From positions 806,001-870,000 of the forward strand of contig CAVONV010000023.1 of NCBI GenBank assembly GCA_963697355.1: 64,000 nt of DNA, read 5' to 3'. Each line of letters opens with the position of its first letter. Position 1 is the first letter of the stretch. Shown here one piece after another: positions 1-8,169 of the stretch. This DNA comes from CAVONV01 sp963697355 (lineage in GTDB: Bacteria > Acidobacteriota > Vicinamibacteria > Marinacidobacterales > DATDRI01). The translations under genes were made by a program, and so were the position numbers. Below the pieces are notes generated by a model that saw only the letters and a program-made list of their open reading frames with translations, did not search any database and was not told where the DNA came from.

Positions 1-206
1 AGGTTATGGGCCACATTCGCGGCCCCGCCGAGGTGGAAGCTCTCGTCGGTTACTTCGACCACTGGGACGGGGGCTTCGGGCGAAATTCGTGAGACCTTAC
101 CCCAGACGAACTGGTCGAGCATGACGTCGCCAACGACCACGATCTTCCGCCCTTGCCCTGTCTGGAATAGTGTCTTGGAACGTTTCTCGGAAATAGAATT
201 TTTCAT
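1..206 (-). CDS. hldE: HldE/RfaE-type heptose-7-phosphate kinase, N-terminal part
   Basis: The first 68 residues of a gene that runs off the window edge. It starts at ATG 206. After a short basic leader comes a ribokinase-family beginning: VVVGDVMLDQF, then ISPEAPVPVVEV and LGGAANVA. This combination is typical of the D-glycero-beta-D-manno-heptose-7-phosphate kinase domain (HldE domain 1 or HldA), which phosphorylates heptose 7-phosphate at C1 in the cytoplasm for LPS inner-core synthesis. The neighbouring O-antigen ligase on the same strand fits an LPS locus. Whether the C-terminal adenylyltransferase domain of bifunctional HldE is present cannot be seen. Confidence 0.85.
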   Translation of the reverse strand, partial: MKNSISEKRSKTLFQTGQGRKIVVVGDVMLDQFVWGKVSRISPEAPVPVVEVTDESFHLGGAANVAHN

Positions 207-314
207 GGCTACGTTATTATATGGGCAGTCATGAGATCCGTCCGTCTTCGCGAAACGTTCCGGCGAGACCTTGCTGGAGCATTTGTGCTCGGGTGGACCG
301 TCATACCGCTCCCG

Positions 315-1496
315 CTATGGTGCGCTCTCCTCCGTCCGATTTCGCTCTAAGACGAAAGGAATCGAGACGACAAAAAGGAACATCATCAGAAACTCGGAAT
401 CCCCGAAATTGTACTCGAACAGCCCCGCAGTCAAGCTCGCCACGACGACACCAAGGGTTCCCGCCGCCAAACCTCGTCGAAGGCCGTCGCCCCTCGAGCG
501 CCGGTAGGCTTTGGATGCCCAATAGAGAAAGGAAACCATCATCCAAACCCAGGCGATGAGACAGGGCAGGCCTCTTTCTGCGGCGATTTGCACCAAGTTG
601 TTATGGAGGTGGACGTTTTCTCGTTGTGGGGCGCCTTCGACGACATAGATGGGATAAACGAGACTCACCATGTCGGGGCCGACACCAAACAAGGGATGGT
701 TCTCACACATCTTGACCGCGCTCCGAAGCATGTAGTAGCGGTCGGTACCTGATATGTCGGGCCGAATGAAAGTGAGTAGACGGCTCTCGACCTCGGGCGG
801 TACCAGAAGCCACGCGCCGAGAACGAGTACCGGGACCGCGGCGAGGAGTCGACAATCCCTGAGAAATAGCAGCAATGTCGCGGCGACGAAAAAGCCCAGC
901 CAAGCGCTCCGCGTCAGACCCAGAGCCAGAACCGATAGGATTAACAGCAGGCTTCCCGATAGAAAGATGCGCCGTCGACCTCGGAAGATGAGCAAGGCCG
1001 AGGCGAGGATGCCTATTCCCATGAGGAGCCCTGAGAACGTCATGTAGTGACTCATGAAGCCCTGCAGTCGGTGATTGATGTCGCCGAGCTCACCGAAGAA
1101 ATAATGCCAGAGGCTCAGCAGAGCCGTGACATCGGCCACACCAATCATCAGTAGGATGAGAGCTTCAAAAGTCGATTCCCGGCGAAGGGTGCTCACCACG
1201 AGATACGGAACCGCGAAGAGCGCCAGCTTCTTGACATCGATCAAACTGACCCACGGATCGAAGGAGAACAATGCTGATAGGAGACTCGTGACAATGAATG
1301 CGGCTAGAGCGCCGTCAATGGGTAGTCGGATGAAATCGAGCTTGTCGGTAGCGAGATTGTAGAGCCAGAGCGCGAGAACGACAGACAGGATGATCTGGGA
1401 AGCGGCGATTGAGATTTGGATCAGGGCCAGCCAGAAGCCGATGGCACAAACGAGCGTCGAAGGCCGGCTCGCCAGTGTTCTCAGGCGTCCTATCAT
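315..1496 (-). CDS. O-antigen ligase / Wzy-type polymerase family membrane protein
   Basis: A 393-residue polytopic inner-membrane protein with about ten to twelve hydrophobic segments. It has a large periplasmic loop around residues 240-310 containing the family's conserved stretch HLHNNLVQIAAERGLP (H-x-x-N-x-x-L-x-x-x-x-E-x-G). This is the Wzy_C / WaaL fold, which transfers undecaprenyl-linked glycan onto lipid A-core or polymerises O-units. The start ATG overlaps the stop of the Trm112-like gene by a few bases, so the two are translationally coupled. The next gene downstream is hldE. Ligase versus polymerase cannot be separated from sequence alone. The gene context favours LPS or another surface glycan. 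Confidence 0.8.
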   Translation of the reverse strand: MIGRLRTLASRPSTLVCAIGFWLALIQISIAASQIILSVVLALWLYNLATDKLDFIRLPIDGALAAFIVTSLLSALFSFDPWVSLIDVKKLALFAVPYLVVSTLRRESTFEALILLMIGVADVTALLSLWHYFFGELGDINHRLQGFMSHYMTFSGLLMGIGILASALLIFRGRRRIFLSGSLLLILSVLALGLTRSAWLGFFVAATLLLFLRDCRLLAAVPVLVLGAWLLVPPEVESRLLTFIRPDISGTDRYYMLRSAVKMCENHPLFGVGPDMVSLVYPIYVVEGAPQRENVHLHNNLVQIAAERGLPCLIAWVWMMVSFLYWASKAYRRSRGDGLRRGLAAGTLGVVVASLTAGLFEYNFGDSEFLMMFLFVVSIPFVLERNRTEESAP

Positions 1497-1684
1497 TCAG
1501 GAGCGTCGCTGCCTGGCGGCTCGACCGTCGCCTCGTCAATGAGCATGATAGGAATGTCGTCTCGGATAGCGTAAACCCGATGACATTGTCCGCACTTGAG
1601 GGCGGTCTCGTTCTTCACGAGCTCTACGGGTGTCTTACAGGCCGGACAGGCCAGAATTTCCAATAGCTCGGGATGTATCGCCAT
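1493..1684 (-). CDS. Trm112-like / UPF0434 (YcaR) small zinc protein
   Basis: A 63-residue protein, normal length for the family. It begins MAIHPELLEILACPACKTP and has a second Cys pair CGQC about 20 residues later, making a CxxC-CxxC zinc ribbon followed by the conserved DDIPIML segment. Trm112-like proteins bind and stabilise methyltransferases in eukaryotes and archaea. In bacteria the YcaR type commonly lies beside lpxK/kdsB in lipid A/KDO operons, and here it heads an operon with an O-antigen ligase and hldE. Its bacterial function is not firmly established. AGGAG lies just upstream of ATG 1684. Confidence 0.85.
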   Translation of the reverse strand: MAIHPELLEILACPACKTPVELVKNETALKCGQCHRVYAIRDDIPIMLIDEATVEPPGSDAPE

Positions 1685-1703
1685 GGCGTAACTCCTTTCG
1701 GAG

Positions 1704-1733
1704 CTTATAGCAAGCTCGATTCGCTTCTGTCAA
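1704..1733 (-). promoter_or_regulatory. sigma70-like promoter for the Trm112/ligase/hldE operon
   Basis: On the minus strand, a perfect -35 TTGACA (1733-1728) is followed by an 18-bp spacer and a -10 TATAAG (1709-1704), about 20 bp before ATG 1684. Assigned by match and position only. Confidence 0.7.
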
Positions 1734-1906
1734 TAGGGCTCGGATATCCAACGGCGGCATCTGTCACGGGTTTGTGTGAACGACGAGGCGCTTCAGCTTT
1801 TCGCAAGGGGGAGACTGCGGTCATGTCATTGCCGCGCTTCAGCCTCCGACGGCAGTGGTTGGACCCGAGCTACAATGGGCCGAGAGCCGTCGCCTACCGG
1901 CATTCA

Positions 1907-1936
1907 TTGACAAATCGCGATAGGCGACTCGATAAT
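1907..1936 (+). promoter_or_regulatory. sigma70-like promoter for the TPR-ispE operon
   Basis: A perfect -35 TTGACA at 1907-1912, an 18-bp spacer and a -10 GATAAT at 1931-1936, with the first ATG at 1960. It is divergent from the minus-strand promoter at 1704-1733. Predicted transcription start is near 1943. Confidence 0.7.
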
Positions 1937-1959
1937 GACTCGAGAGGCTAAGAACCAAA

Positions 1960-3918
1960 ATGAAGCATAGCGTTTGGATTTCAACGGGGATGGTGTTGGC
2001 TTGGGGCCTGGTGCTAGCTCATCAGGTTTCGGGTCAAGTCGATCACCGAGCCGAGGCCTACTACCTGTACTGCTTGGGCAGAATGTATGAGATGCAAGGG
2101 AAAGCGGAAGAATCCCTTGGCAACTACAAGAAGGCGATCGAGCTGGATCCAGAATCGGCTTATCCTCACTTGGCGATGGCGGAGCTCTATGCCCAGGCCA
2201 ACCGCGTTCAAGATGCCGTGAAGTCCGTCAAAAAAGCTGTGGAGCTCGACGATGAGCTGGCTGGAGCCCATCGTCTCTTGGGAAACATCTATCTCCAACA
2301 AGCCCGCGCAGAGGAGCGTCCGGAGCTTCTCGAAAAAAGTCTTCTAGAGTTGAAGGAGACTGTGCGGCTCGAGCCTTGGGACGTGGATAGTCGGCAGAGG
2401 CTGTCTGAGCTCTATTTGATGAATGGGGAGTTCGAACAGGCAACCGAACACCTTGAATCTATCATCAAACAGTCGCCCAACTCCTACTACGCGATGTATC
2501 GATTGGCGCAGATTGAGCACGAGACGGGGAATCGCCAACGCTCGGCCGAGCTCTATCGTCAAGCCATTGAAGCGGAGCCGCGACACCAAGCCAGCCGGAT
2601 GGAGCTGGGACGGGTTCTGTCCGAGTTGCGTGAATTCAGTGAGGCGGCGTCCGTTTACAAAGGCGCCTTGGAGCTGGCGCCTCAAGATGTGCGTCTTCGC
2701 GTACGCTTGGGCTACTCACTGGCCAATAGCGGAGATCTCGCTTCCGCGGCGAAGGAGTTCGAACAGGCACTCGAGTCGGAGCCCAAGAACCTGGAGGCGC
2801 TCATCGGATTGGCGCTCGTCCGACAAAACCTCAAGGAGCTGGATGTTGCAGAGAACCTGCTCAGGAAAGCACTCGAGTCGGATCCTGACAACTTCCGCGC
2901 CCGCGACGCGCTGGTGAGCGTTTACCGAGAGAGGAATGAGTTCGACCGGGCGGCCAAAGAGCTCGAAGCCCTTTTGGCATTGCCCGACGAAGTCTACCCT
3001 TATCAGGAGCGTCAGCAGGTCCGGCGGCAGCGGGCCGAGTATCTTGCTCAGCTCGGTTTCGCCTTTCAGGAGCTCAACGACCTGGAGCGCTCTCTAGGAT
3101 CCTTTCGGGAAGCTCGCGAAATGGCCCAAGGGGACCTTCATTTCGAGATCGCCTATGTTCAAAGTCTCCTTGAAGCGGAACGAATGGAAGAGGCTGAAGA
3201 GGCACTCGGCGAGGTGAGGAAGCTCTCTCCCGAGAACCAGCGTCTCGCGATTCTAGAGGCGCAGCTCCTTTACGGGAAAGGCCAACATCAAGAGGCCATC
3301 GATACCCTTCTTGCCCTCGCGAGCGAAAGCCCCTCCGACGAGATGATAGTCGCGTCGGTCGTCGATCTGTATCAACGCCAAGGGCGTTTCCGAGAGGCGG
3401 AGCAATTCATATTGGAGACCATGGAGCGTTTTCCCGAGGATGCGCCAGAGCGGGAGAGGCTTTTCTTTCAGCTCGGCGCCATGCTCGAACGCCAGAAAAA
3501 ATACGATGAAGCAGAAGAAGCGTTCAAGAAAGTTCTCGAAAAGAGCCCGGAAAATGCTGCGGCCCTGAACTACTTGGGCTACATGCTAGCGGATCTCGGG
3601 ATCCGACTCGACGAGTCGCTGAGCTACCTCAAACGGGCGGTCGCCGTCGATCCTTACAACGGCGCCTATCTCGATAGTCTGGGATGGGTCTACTTCAAGC
3701 TCGGGAATCTGGATCTGGCCGAAGAAAACCTCAAGGAGGCCGTCAAGCGCTTACGGCTGACCGGTGTGGTGTACGATCATCTCGGTGATATTTACTTCGA
3801 AAAGGGGATGCGCGATGAGGCCATACGCTCCTGGAGGAAAGCCCTCGAGCGAGATGACGACGAGCTCGAAAGACAAGACGTTCAGCGCAAAATCGAGCGT
3901 GCTCTCGAAGTCCGTTGA
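1960..3918 (+). CDS. exported tetratricopeptide-repeat protein
   Basis: 652 residues. The first ~26 form a Sec signal peptide (basic start, hydrophobic core, likely cleavage after VSGQ or nearby). The rest is almost entirely TPR units of 34 residues, at least a dozen, from about residue 30 to 645. Typical signatures include AEAYYLYCLGRMYEMQGK and LNYLGYMLADLG. TPR arrays are protein-interaction scaffolds; an exported one probably works in the periplasm or at the outer membrane. The LolB-like lipoprotein and ispE follow directly. Similar TPR genes beside lolB/ispE suggest a cell-envelope role, but the partner is unknown. No enzymatic domain is visible. Confidence 0.85.
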   Translation: MKHSVWISTGMVLAWGLVLAHQVSGQVDHRAEAYYLYCLGRMYEMQGKAEESLGNYKKAIELDPESAYPHLAMAELYAQANRVQDAVKSVKKAVELDDELAGAHRLLGNIYLQQARAEERPELLEKSLLELKETVRLEPWDVDSRQRLSELYLMNGEFEQATEHLESIIKQSPNSYYAMYRLAQIEHETGNRQRSAELYRQAIEAEPRHQASRMELGRVLSELREFSEAASVYKGALELAPQDVRLRVRLGYSLANSGDLASAAKEFEQALESEPKNLEALIGLALVRQNLKELDVAENLLRKALESDPDNFRARDALVSVYRERNEFDRAAKELEALLALPDEVYPYQERQQVRRQRAEYLAQLGFAFQELNDLERSLGSFREAREMAQGDLHFEIAYVQSLLEAERMEEAEEALGEVRKLSPENQRLAILEAQLLYGKGQHQEAIDTLLALASESPSDEMIVASVVDLYQRQGRFREAEQFILETMERFPEDAPERERLFFQLGAMLERQKKYDEAEEAFKKVLEKSPENAAALNYLGYMLADLGIRLDESLSYLKRAVAVDPYNGAYLDSLGWVYFKLGNLDLAEENLKEAVKRLRLTGVVYDHLGDIYFEKGMRDEAIRSWRKALERDDDELERQDVQRKIERALEVR

Positions 3919-3939
3919 CCTGTTCTCACGCGCTGGCGA

Positions 3940-3962
3940 AGAAGGGGACAGGTCCCTTTTTT
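3940..3962 (+). repeat. GGGGACAG half-element (REP-like)
   Basis: GGGGACAGGTCCC followed by a T-run lies between the TPR gene and the lipoprotein. It matches one arm of the larger palindromic elements at 7228-7367 and 52655-52695. It is probably a degenerate member of the same dispersed palindrome family and might act as a weak terminator. Confidence 0.5.
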
Positions 3963-4009
3963 CGCTTTCTCCCCTTTTTCTCCCTCACCTTCTTGTTCTT
4001 GAAATCCTC

Positions 4010-4771
4010 ATGATCGTGGTGGCCGGTTTGCCGGGTTGCGCCCGACGTCCAGTGCCTCTACTCCCGGAAACTCCCATCTCAACGACCGACGCGAATCATA
4101 TCTTGGAGGAGCTCCAAGGTAGCGAATCGTCTGTCGCACGCTATCAAGCGGTCTTGAAGGTGAAAGGCAAAGGACCCGAAGGGCGTTTCAGCGCCACACA
4201 AGTCTTAGCTTTCGAACGACCCGATCGAATGCGCGTCGAGCTTCTCGGAGCCTTCGGCTCGACACGCTGGGTCACCGTAGCGACGGGAGGTGAGATTTTG
4301 GTCTACATTCCGAGTCGCCGGCAGTTCTTGAAGGAGACGGATGTGGCAAGAGTGGTGGGTGTGCTTCTCGGCGTGGAGCTTGGTACCGAAGAAGTCATGT
4401 CCATGCTCTCGGGTGCCGGCCTGCCTCTCGAAGGCCGTCGAGCGAAACGCGCTTTCCGGCGGGGGGGAAGCACCCGAATCGAGCTTGATCGGGGCTCGTT
4501 CGAGTTCGATGGGGAGCACTTGCGAACTGCGACGGGACCCAACTACCGCGTTTCCTATCCGACTCCGTGGAAGGAGCAAGGACGACAAGTGCCCGACCGA
4601 ATCGACCTCGAAACGGACGATCTTCAGGCTTCTTTGAAGATCGAGGATTTGGATATCAACATCCCTCTCAAGCCCGAGGTTTTTACTTTGGTTTTGCCCG
4701 ATGATGCCCAACGTTTGGAGCTTCATCAGATGGGGGGCGAGGCCGTTTTCGTGAACACGGAAAGGCCATGA
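4010..4771 (+). CDS. LolB-like outer-membrane lipoprotein
   Basis: About 253 residues from ATG 4010. The frame is open much further upstream, and the hydrophobic run before this ATG (FLPHLLVLEIL) makes the true start uncertain. Cys appears in VVAGLPGC, a plausible lipobox. The mature part has a LolB/LppX-like pattern: QAVLKVKGKGPEGRFSATQVLAFERPDRMRVE (split here for reading), then LLGAFGS and beta-rich segments to the end. LolB receives lipoproteins from LolA and inserts them into the outer membrane. In E. coli lolB sits directly beside ispE, as here. Its stop overlaps the ispE start (ATGA). Confidence 0.65.
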   Translation: MIVVAGLPGCARRPVPLLPETPISTTDANHILEELQGSESSVARYQAVLKVKGKGPEGRFSATQVLAFERPDRMRVELLGAFGSTRWVTVATGGEILVYIPSRRQFLKETDVARVVGVLLGVELGTEEVMSMLSGAGLPLEGRRAKRAFRRGGSTRIELDRGSFEFDGEHLRTATGPNYRVSYPTPWKEQGRQVPDRIDLETDDLQASLKIEDLDINIPLKPEVFTLVLPDDAQRLELHQMGGEAVFVNTERP

Positions 4772-5664
4772 AAGCTCGGGCTTACGCCAAGATCAATCTT
4801 GGCCTCGAGGTTCTCTTCCGCCGATCCGATGGGTATCACGAAATCCGCACCATGCTCCAAACCGTAGATATGTACGACCGCCTGAGTTTCCAGGTCCGCG
4901 AGTGTGGCGTCGAGCTGGTGACCGACGACCCGGAACTTCCCACAGACGAGCGAAACTTGGTGGTTCGAGCGGCTCGGTTGTTGGCTGAGGAGGTAGAGGA
5001 GACCAGGGGGGCGACCATCGAGCTCGAGAAGACCATCCCGGTCGGGCGCGGTCTGGGAGGGGGAAGCTCGGACGCGGCCGTGACGTTGCTTGCGCTCAAC
5101 GAGCTCTGGCAAGCGGGGCTTTCCGTGCTCGATTTGTGCCGCTTGGCTGCGCGAATCGGAATGGATGTGCCGTTCTTCCTCGTGGGGGGGACGGTTCTGG
5201 GAATCGGCCGGGGCGAGGAGATATATCCACTGGAATGTCAGCCGGAGATCCCTATCGTTCTCATCCTTCCGGACTTTGCGGTTTCCACCGTGGAAGCCTA
5301 CAGTACTTTAATATTGACAAAGCGAGAACCGAGCCTTAAACTTCGAGACCTTGCTCTGTCTTATCTAGGCGGGAGGAAAGAGCTTCTCGACCTGGTGAAC
5401 GATCTGGAGTTCGCAACATTGGATTACACTCCCGCTATCCACAAATACAAAGAACAACTGTTGGAGCTAGGGGCGTCTTTGTCGCTCATGTCCGGGAGCG
5501 GCTCCGCGGTGTTCGGTATTTTTGATAACGAGGCGTTGGCCCGTTCGGCGGCAGCCCGGCTAGAGACCAAGGGAATCCGCGCCATCGCCACTCGCACGCT
5601 GAACCGAAGAGCTTATAAGGAGAGGCGACTGGAATTTCGACCGAGACACTTTGGAGAGTCCTGA
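4768..5664 (+). CDS. ispE: 4-diphosphocytidyl-2-C-methyl-D-erythritol kinase
   Basis: 298 residues, normal for IspE. It opens with the family's AYAKINLGLEV, and the GHMP-kinase ATP loop is PVGRGLGGGSSDAA near residue 92. A second conserved block MSGSGSAVFGIF lies near residue 242. The enzyme phosphorylates CDP-methylerythritol at the 2-hydroxyl in the cytoplasmic MEP isoprenoid pathway. IspD and IspF, flanking steps of the same pathway, lie at 15197-16395. The ATGA overlap with the upstream lipoprotein gene indicates coupled translation. Confidence 0.97.
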   Translation: MKARAYAKINLGLEVLFRRSDGYHEIRTMLQTVDMYDRLSFQVRECGVELVTDDPELPTDERNLVVRAARLLAEEVEETRGATIELEKTIPVGRGLGGGSSDAAVTLLALNELWQAGLSVLDLCRLAARIGMDVPFFLVGGTVLGIGRGEEIYPLECQPEIPIVLILPDFAVSTVEAYSTLILTKREPSLKLRDLALSYLGGRKELLDLVNDLEFATLDYTPAIHKYKEQLLELGASLSLMSGSGSAVFGIFDNEALARSAAARLETKGIRAIATRTLNRRAYKERRLEFRPRHFGES

Positions 5665-5679
5665 AGGAGGGAGGCTTCG

Positions 5680-6018
5680 ATGGAGATCACCGAGGTGCGG
5701 GTTTTCCCCGTGGAGGATGAGAAGCTCAAGGCGTTTGTCTCGATCATTCTCGATAACTGCTTCGTTATAAGTGACATCAAAATCATCAACGGTCCCAAAG
5801 GGCTTTTCATTTCTATGCCCAGCAAGAAGCGAAAAGACGGGACCTTTCGCGACATCGCCCATCCGCTCAACAGCGACACGAGGCGGATGATGGAGCAGAA
5901 GGTTTTGAATCGCTACATGGAAGAGGTTGGCGGTGGCGGGAGTCTTGCGCCTCGCGAACTCACCGCTGAAGGCCAGGCCGGTGACACTGGGGGAATCGAG
6001 GGGGCGAGCGAGGTCTAG
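5680..6018 (+). CDS. spoVG: SpoVG family RNA/DNA-binding regulator
   Basis: 112 residues. Residues 1-85 match SpoVG closely: MEITEVRVFPVEDEKLKAF, then the nucleic-acid-binding stretch around GLFISMPSKKRKDG and DIAHPLNSDTR. The C-terminal ~25 residues are Gly/Ala/Glu-rich and not conserved. SpoVG is a small site-specific nucleic-acid binding protein, best known from Firmicutes and spirochaetes, but it also occurs in non-sporulating Gram-negatives. AAGGAGGGAGG precedes the ATG. The ispE-spoVG-prs order resembles the purR-spoVG-glmU-prs region of Bacillus in part. Confidence 0.93.
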   Translation: MEITEVRVFPVEDEKLKAFVSIILDNCFVISDIKIINGPKGLFISMPSKKRKDGTFRDIAHPLNSDTRRMMEQKVLNRYMEEVGGGGSLAPRELTAEGQAGDTGGIEGASEV

Positions 6019-6152
6019 ATTTCTCACGAGGGGCAGCTTTCACCGGATGGATGCCAGCGAACAAGGTCTCGGTAATCTTTCAACAACTAAGGGTTTGACC
6101 CGAAGAGCGGAACGTGACATCAAGTAAGCTCATCAAGCTCTTCCGCTTTGGT

Positions 6153-6227
6153 TGGGGCGTCGCCAAGCGGTAAGGCGCGGGACTTTGGATCCCGTATTCG
6201 AAGGTTCGAATCCTTCCGCCCCAGCCA
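6153..6227 (+). tRNA. tRNA-Gln (anticodon TTG)
   Basis: A 75-nt cloverleaf with acceptor TGGGGCG/CGCCCCA, anticodon loop ACTTTGGAT giving TTG (reads CAA/CAG), T-loop GGTTCGAATCC and an encoded CCA end. It lies between spoVG and prs. Confidence 0.97.
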
Positions 6228-6281
6228 CAGGATGAGCTTCCAGCACATGTTGGATTGAATTCGGTACGGAGAGGCTCGACG

Positions 6282-7226
6282 ATGGGGGGATCACTCAAGC
6301 TATTCAGTGGAACCAGTAATCCGGCTCTAACGGAGAAGATTGCGGACCATCTCAATGTGCCGGTGGGCCGGGTCAATCTGCTTCGTTTTGCCGACAGCGA
6401 GATCTGCTGTCAGATTTTGGAGAACATTCGGGGAGCGGATGTTTTCGTAGTACAGCCGACAGCGCCTCCTGTCAACGAGAGCCTCATGGAGTTGGTGATC
6501 ATGATCGACGCCCTCAAGAGGTCCTCGGCGAGTCGGATCACCGCTGTCCTCCCGTACTATGGATACGGGCGGCAGGATCGAAAAGACAAGCCGCGCGTTC
6601 CCATTTCGGCTAAGCTCGTGGCGGATCTCTTGTCCAAGGCAGGAACGAACCGTGTGATTACGATGGACTTACACGCCGGACAGATTCAGGGTTTCTTCGA
6701 TATTCCGGTGGACCACCTGTTTGCGGCTCCAGTCATGTTGGAGTATCTGGATTCTTTGGATGTTTCCGACAATTTGGTCATCGTATCGCCGGACGCCGGA
6801 GGCGTGGAGAGGGCCCGCGCCTATGCCAAGCGACTCAATCGTACTCTGGCGGTGATGGACAAACGCAGAGGCGACAGCAACGAAATCGAGACGATCCGCG
6901 TCATTGGCGACGTGGAAGGTAAGACGGCTCTCATCGTCGATGACATCGTGGATTCGGCGGGTACGTTGGTGAAGGCGGCGGATGCGCTCCTCGAAGCGAA
7001 GGCGGAAAGGGTCCTAGCGGCCTGTACGCATGCGGTGCTCTCCGGGGTAGCTCATGAACGCCTCATGAAGTCCAGGATCGAAGAGCTCATCGTTACCGAT
7101 TCCATTCCCTTGTCCTCGGAAAAGGCAGGGTGCCCGAAAGTCAAGGTTTTGTCGGTGTCCGTTCTCTTGGGTAAGGCCATTCAAAGCGTGCACGACGAGA
7201 CATCGGTCAGTTCGCTCTTTGTATAA
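6282..7226 (+). CDS. prs: ribose-phosphate pyrophosphokinase (PRPP synthetase)
   Basis: 314 residues from ATG 6282. This start is preferred over an upstream ATG at 6255 because GGAGAGG sits 7 bases before it and the length then matches the family. Conserved blocks are KLFSGTSNPALTEKIA, the ATP-binding RQDRKDKPRVPISAK region, and the PRPP loop LIVDDIVDSAGT near residue 217. The enzyme makes PRPP from ribose 5-phosphate and ATP for nucleotide, His and Trp synthesis. E. coli also has lolB-ispE-prs in this order, so the neighbourhood is ancient. Confidence 0.96.
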   Translation: MGGSLKLFSGTSNPALTEKIADHLNVPVGRVNLLRFADSEICCQILENIRGADVFVVQPTAPPVNESLMELVIMIDALKRSSASRITAVLPYYGYGRQDRKDKPRVPISAKLVADLLSKAGTNRVITMDLHAGQIQGFFDIPVDHLFAAPVMLEYLDSLDVSDNLVIVSPDAGGVERARAYAKRLNRTLAVMDKRRGDSNEIETIRVIGDVEGKTALIVDDIVDSAGTLVKAADALLEAKAERVLAACTHAVLSGVAHERLMKSRIEELIVTDSIPLSSEKAGCPKVKVLSVSVLLGKAIQSVHDETSVSSLFV

Positions 7227-7227
7227 C

Positions 7228-7367
7228 AAGGGGACAGCTCAAGAAAAGGGGATGGTGTTCGATGAATCAGAGGATTCACCCGAAACTGTGAAGATGTTGA
7301 ATCTTCATATCAGGTCCCTTTTTTCTGGACGGTAAAGAGCGAGAAAAGGACCTGTCCCCTTTTTTTG
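7228..7367. repeat. palindromic REP/MITE-like element with four inverted arms
   Basis: The outer arms are AAGGGGACAG (7228-7237) and CTGTCCCCTT (7352-7361). Inside are hairpins GAATC-AGAG-GATTC (7264-7277), TGAAGAT-GTTGA-ATCTTCA (7289-7307) and AGGTCC (7312-7317) with GGACCT (7348-7353). Seven T's follow, so in RNA it could also terminate prs transcription. The same GGGGACAG core recurs at 3940 and 52655. No transposase is encoded inside. Confidence 0.7.
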
Positions 7368-7456
7368 TCCAGCCCTCTATCTTATTTGACATGGCAGGTT
7401 ATACTGATGGATTGCTCCTGACGGAGGATATTAGGCACTAAGAAAGGAAGAACCCG

Positions 7457-8146
7457 ATGGAGACGCTAGTCGTCGAGGCAGAACCTCGAGAGAGTTTTGG
7501 TAAGGGTCCCAACAGGCGGTTGCGCATGAAGGGAATGATTCCGGCCGTCCTCTACGGTGAGGGCAAGGAAACGGTTTCTGTATCGGTCAACCCGAAGGAT
7601 ATTACGAGGATCCTTCGTTCCCATGGCGGCGGCAACACTATTTTCGAGCTCAACATCAAGGGCCGTAGTGGCAGCCGAAATGTCATGATCAAAGACTACC
7701 AACTGGAGCCCGTAGAACACCGGCTACTCCATGCCGATCTCATTCGGGTCGCCATGGATAGTGTCATGACGGTCTCGGTTCACGTCGAACTGAAGGGAAC
7801 GCCGGTGGGTGTGAAGAACGAAGGTGGAATACTGGATTTCATCACGCGTACCGTGGACGTGACATGCCTGCCTGGGGACATTCCGGAGACGATCGAGGCT
7901 GATGTGACAGCCATGTCGATCGGTCAGCATCTTCGAGCCGGTGATCTAGAACTTTCCGAGAAGTTGAAGCTCGAGACCGAAATAGGAGTCGTCATCGCGA
8001 CGGTCATTACGCCGAAGAAGGTGGAAGAAGAGGAAGTAGAGAAAGAGGGCGAAGTGGAAGCCGTTGCAGCAGGAGAGGAAGGTGCTGAGCCGGAAGTCAT
8101 CAAGAAAGGAAAGGCCGAAGAGGAGGGCAAAGGCCCGAAGGAGTAG
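7457..8146 (+). CDS. rplY: 50S ribosomal protein L25 / Ctc (long form)
   Basis: 229 residues, the long TL5/CTC form. Residues 1-~95 are the 5S-rRNA-binding L25 domain (LVVEAEPRESFGKGPNRRLR, then IPAVLYGEGKE), and ~95-185 the beta-rich C-terminal domain (VSVHVELKGTPVGVKNEGG). The last ~40 residues are an acidic Glu/Ala/Gly tail not needed for the fold. It binds 5S rRNA in the central protuberance of the large subunit. prs-rplY-pth is a common gene order in many bacteria, and the pth gene follows 23 bases later. Confidence 0.95.
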   Translation: METLVVEAEPRESFGKGPNRRLRMKGMIPAVLYGEGKETVSVSVNPKDITRILRSHGGGNTIFELNIKGRSGSRNVMIKDYQLEPVEHRLLHADLIRVAMDSVMTVSVHVELKGTPVGVKNEGGILDFITRTVDVTCLPGDIPETIEADVTAMSIGQHLRAGDLELSEKLKLETEIGVVIATVITPKKVEEEEVEKEGEVEAVAAGEEGAEPEVIKKGKAEEEGKGPKE

Positions 8147-8169
8147 GATTCGGCTGGAATGGTTGAACG

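Noticed and set aside
1673..1951. 92-residue plus-strand frame in the divergent promoter region
   Set aside because: It overlaps both promoters and the Trm112 gene; no ribosome binding site or family resemblance.
7386..7405. TTGACA and TATACT before rplY
   Set aside because: The two hexamers are only 8 bp apart, too close for a sigma70 promoter; no good partner for either at 16-18 bp.
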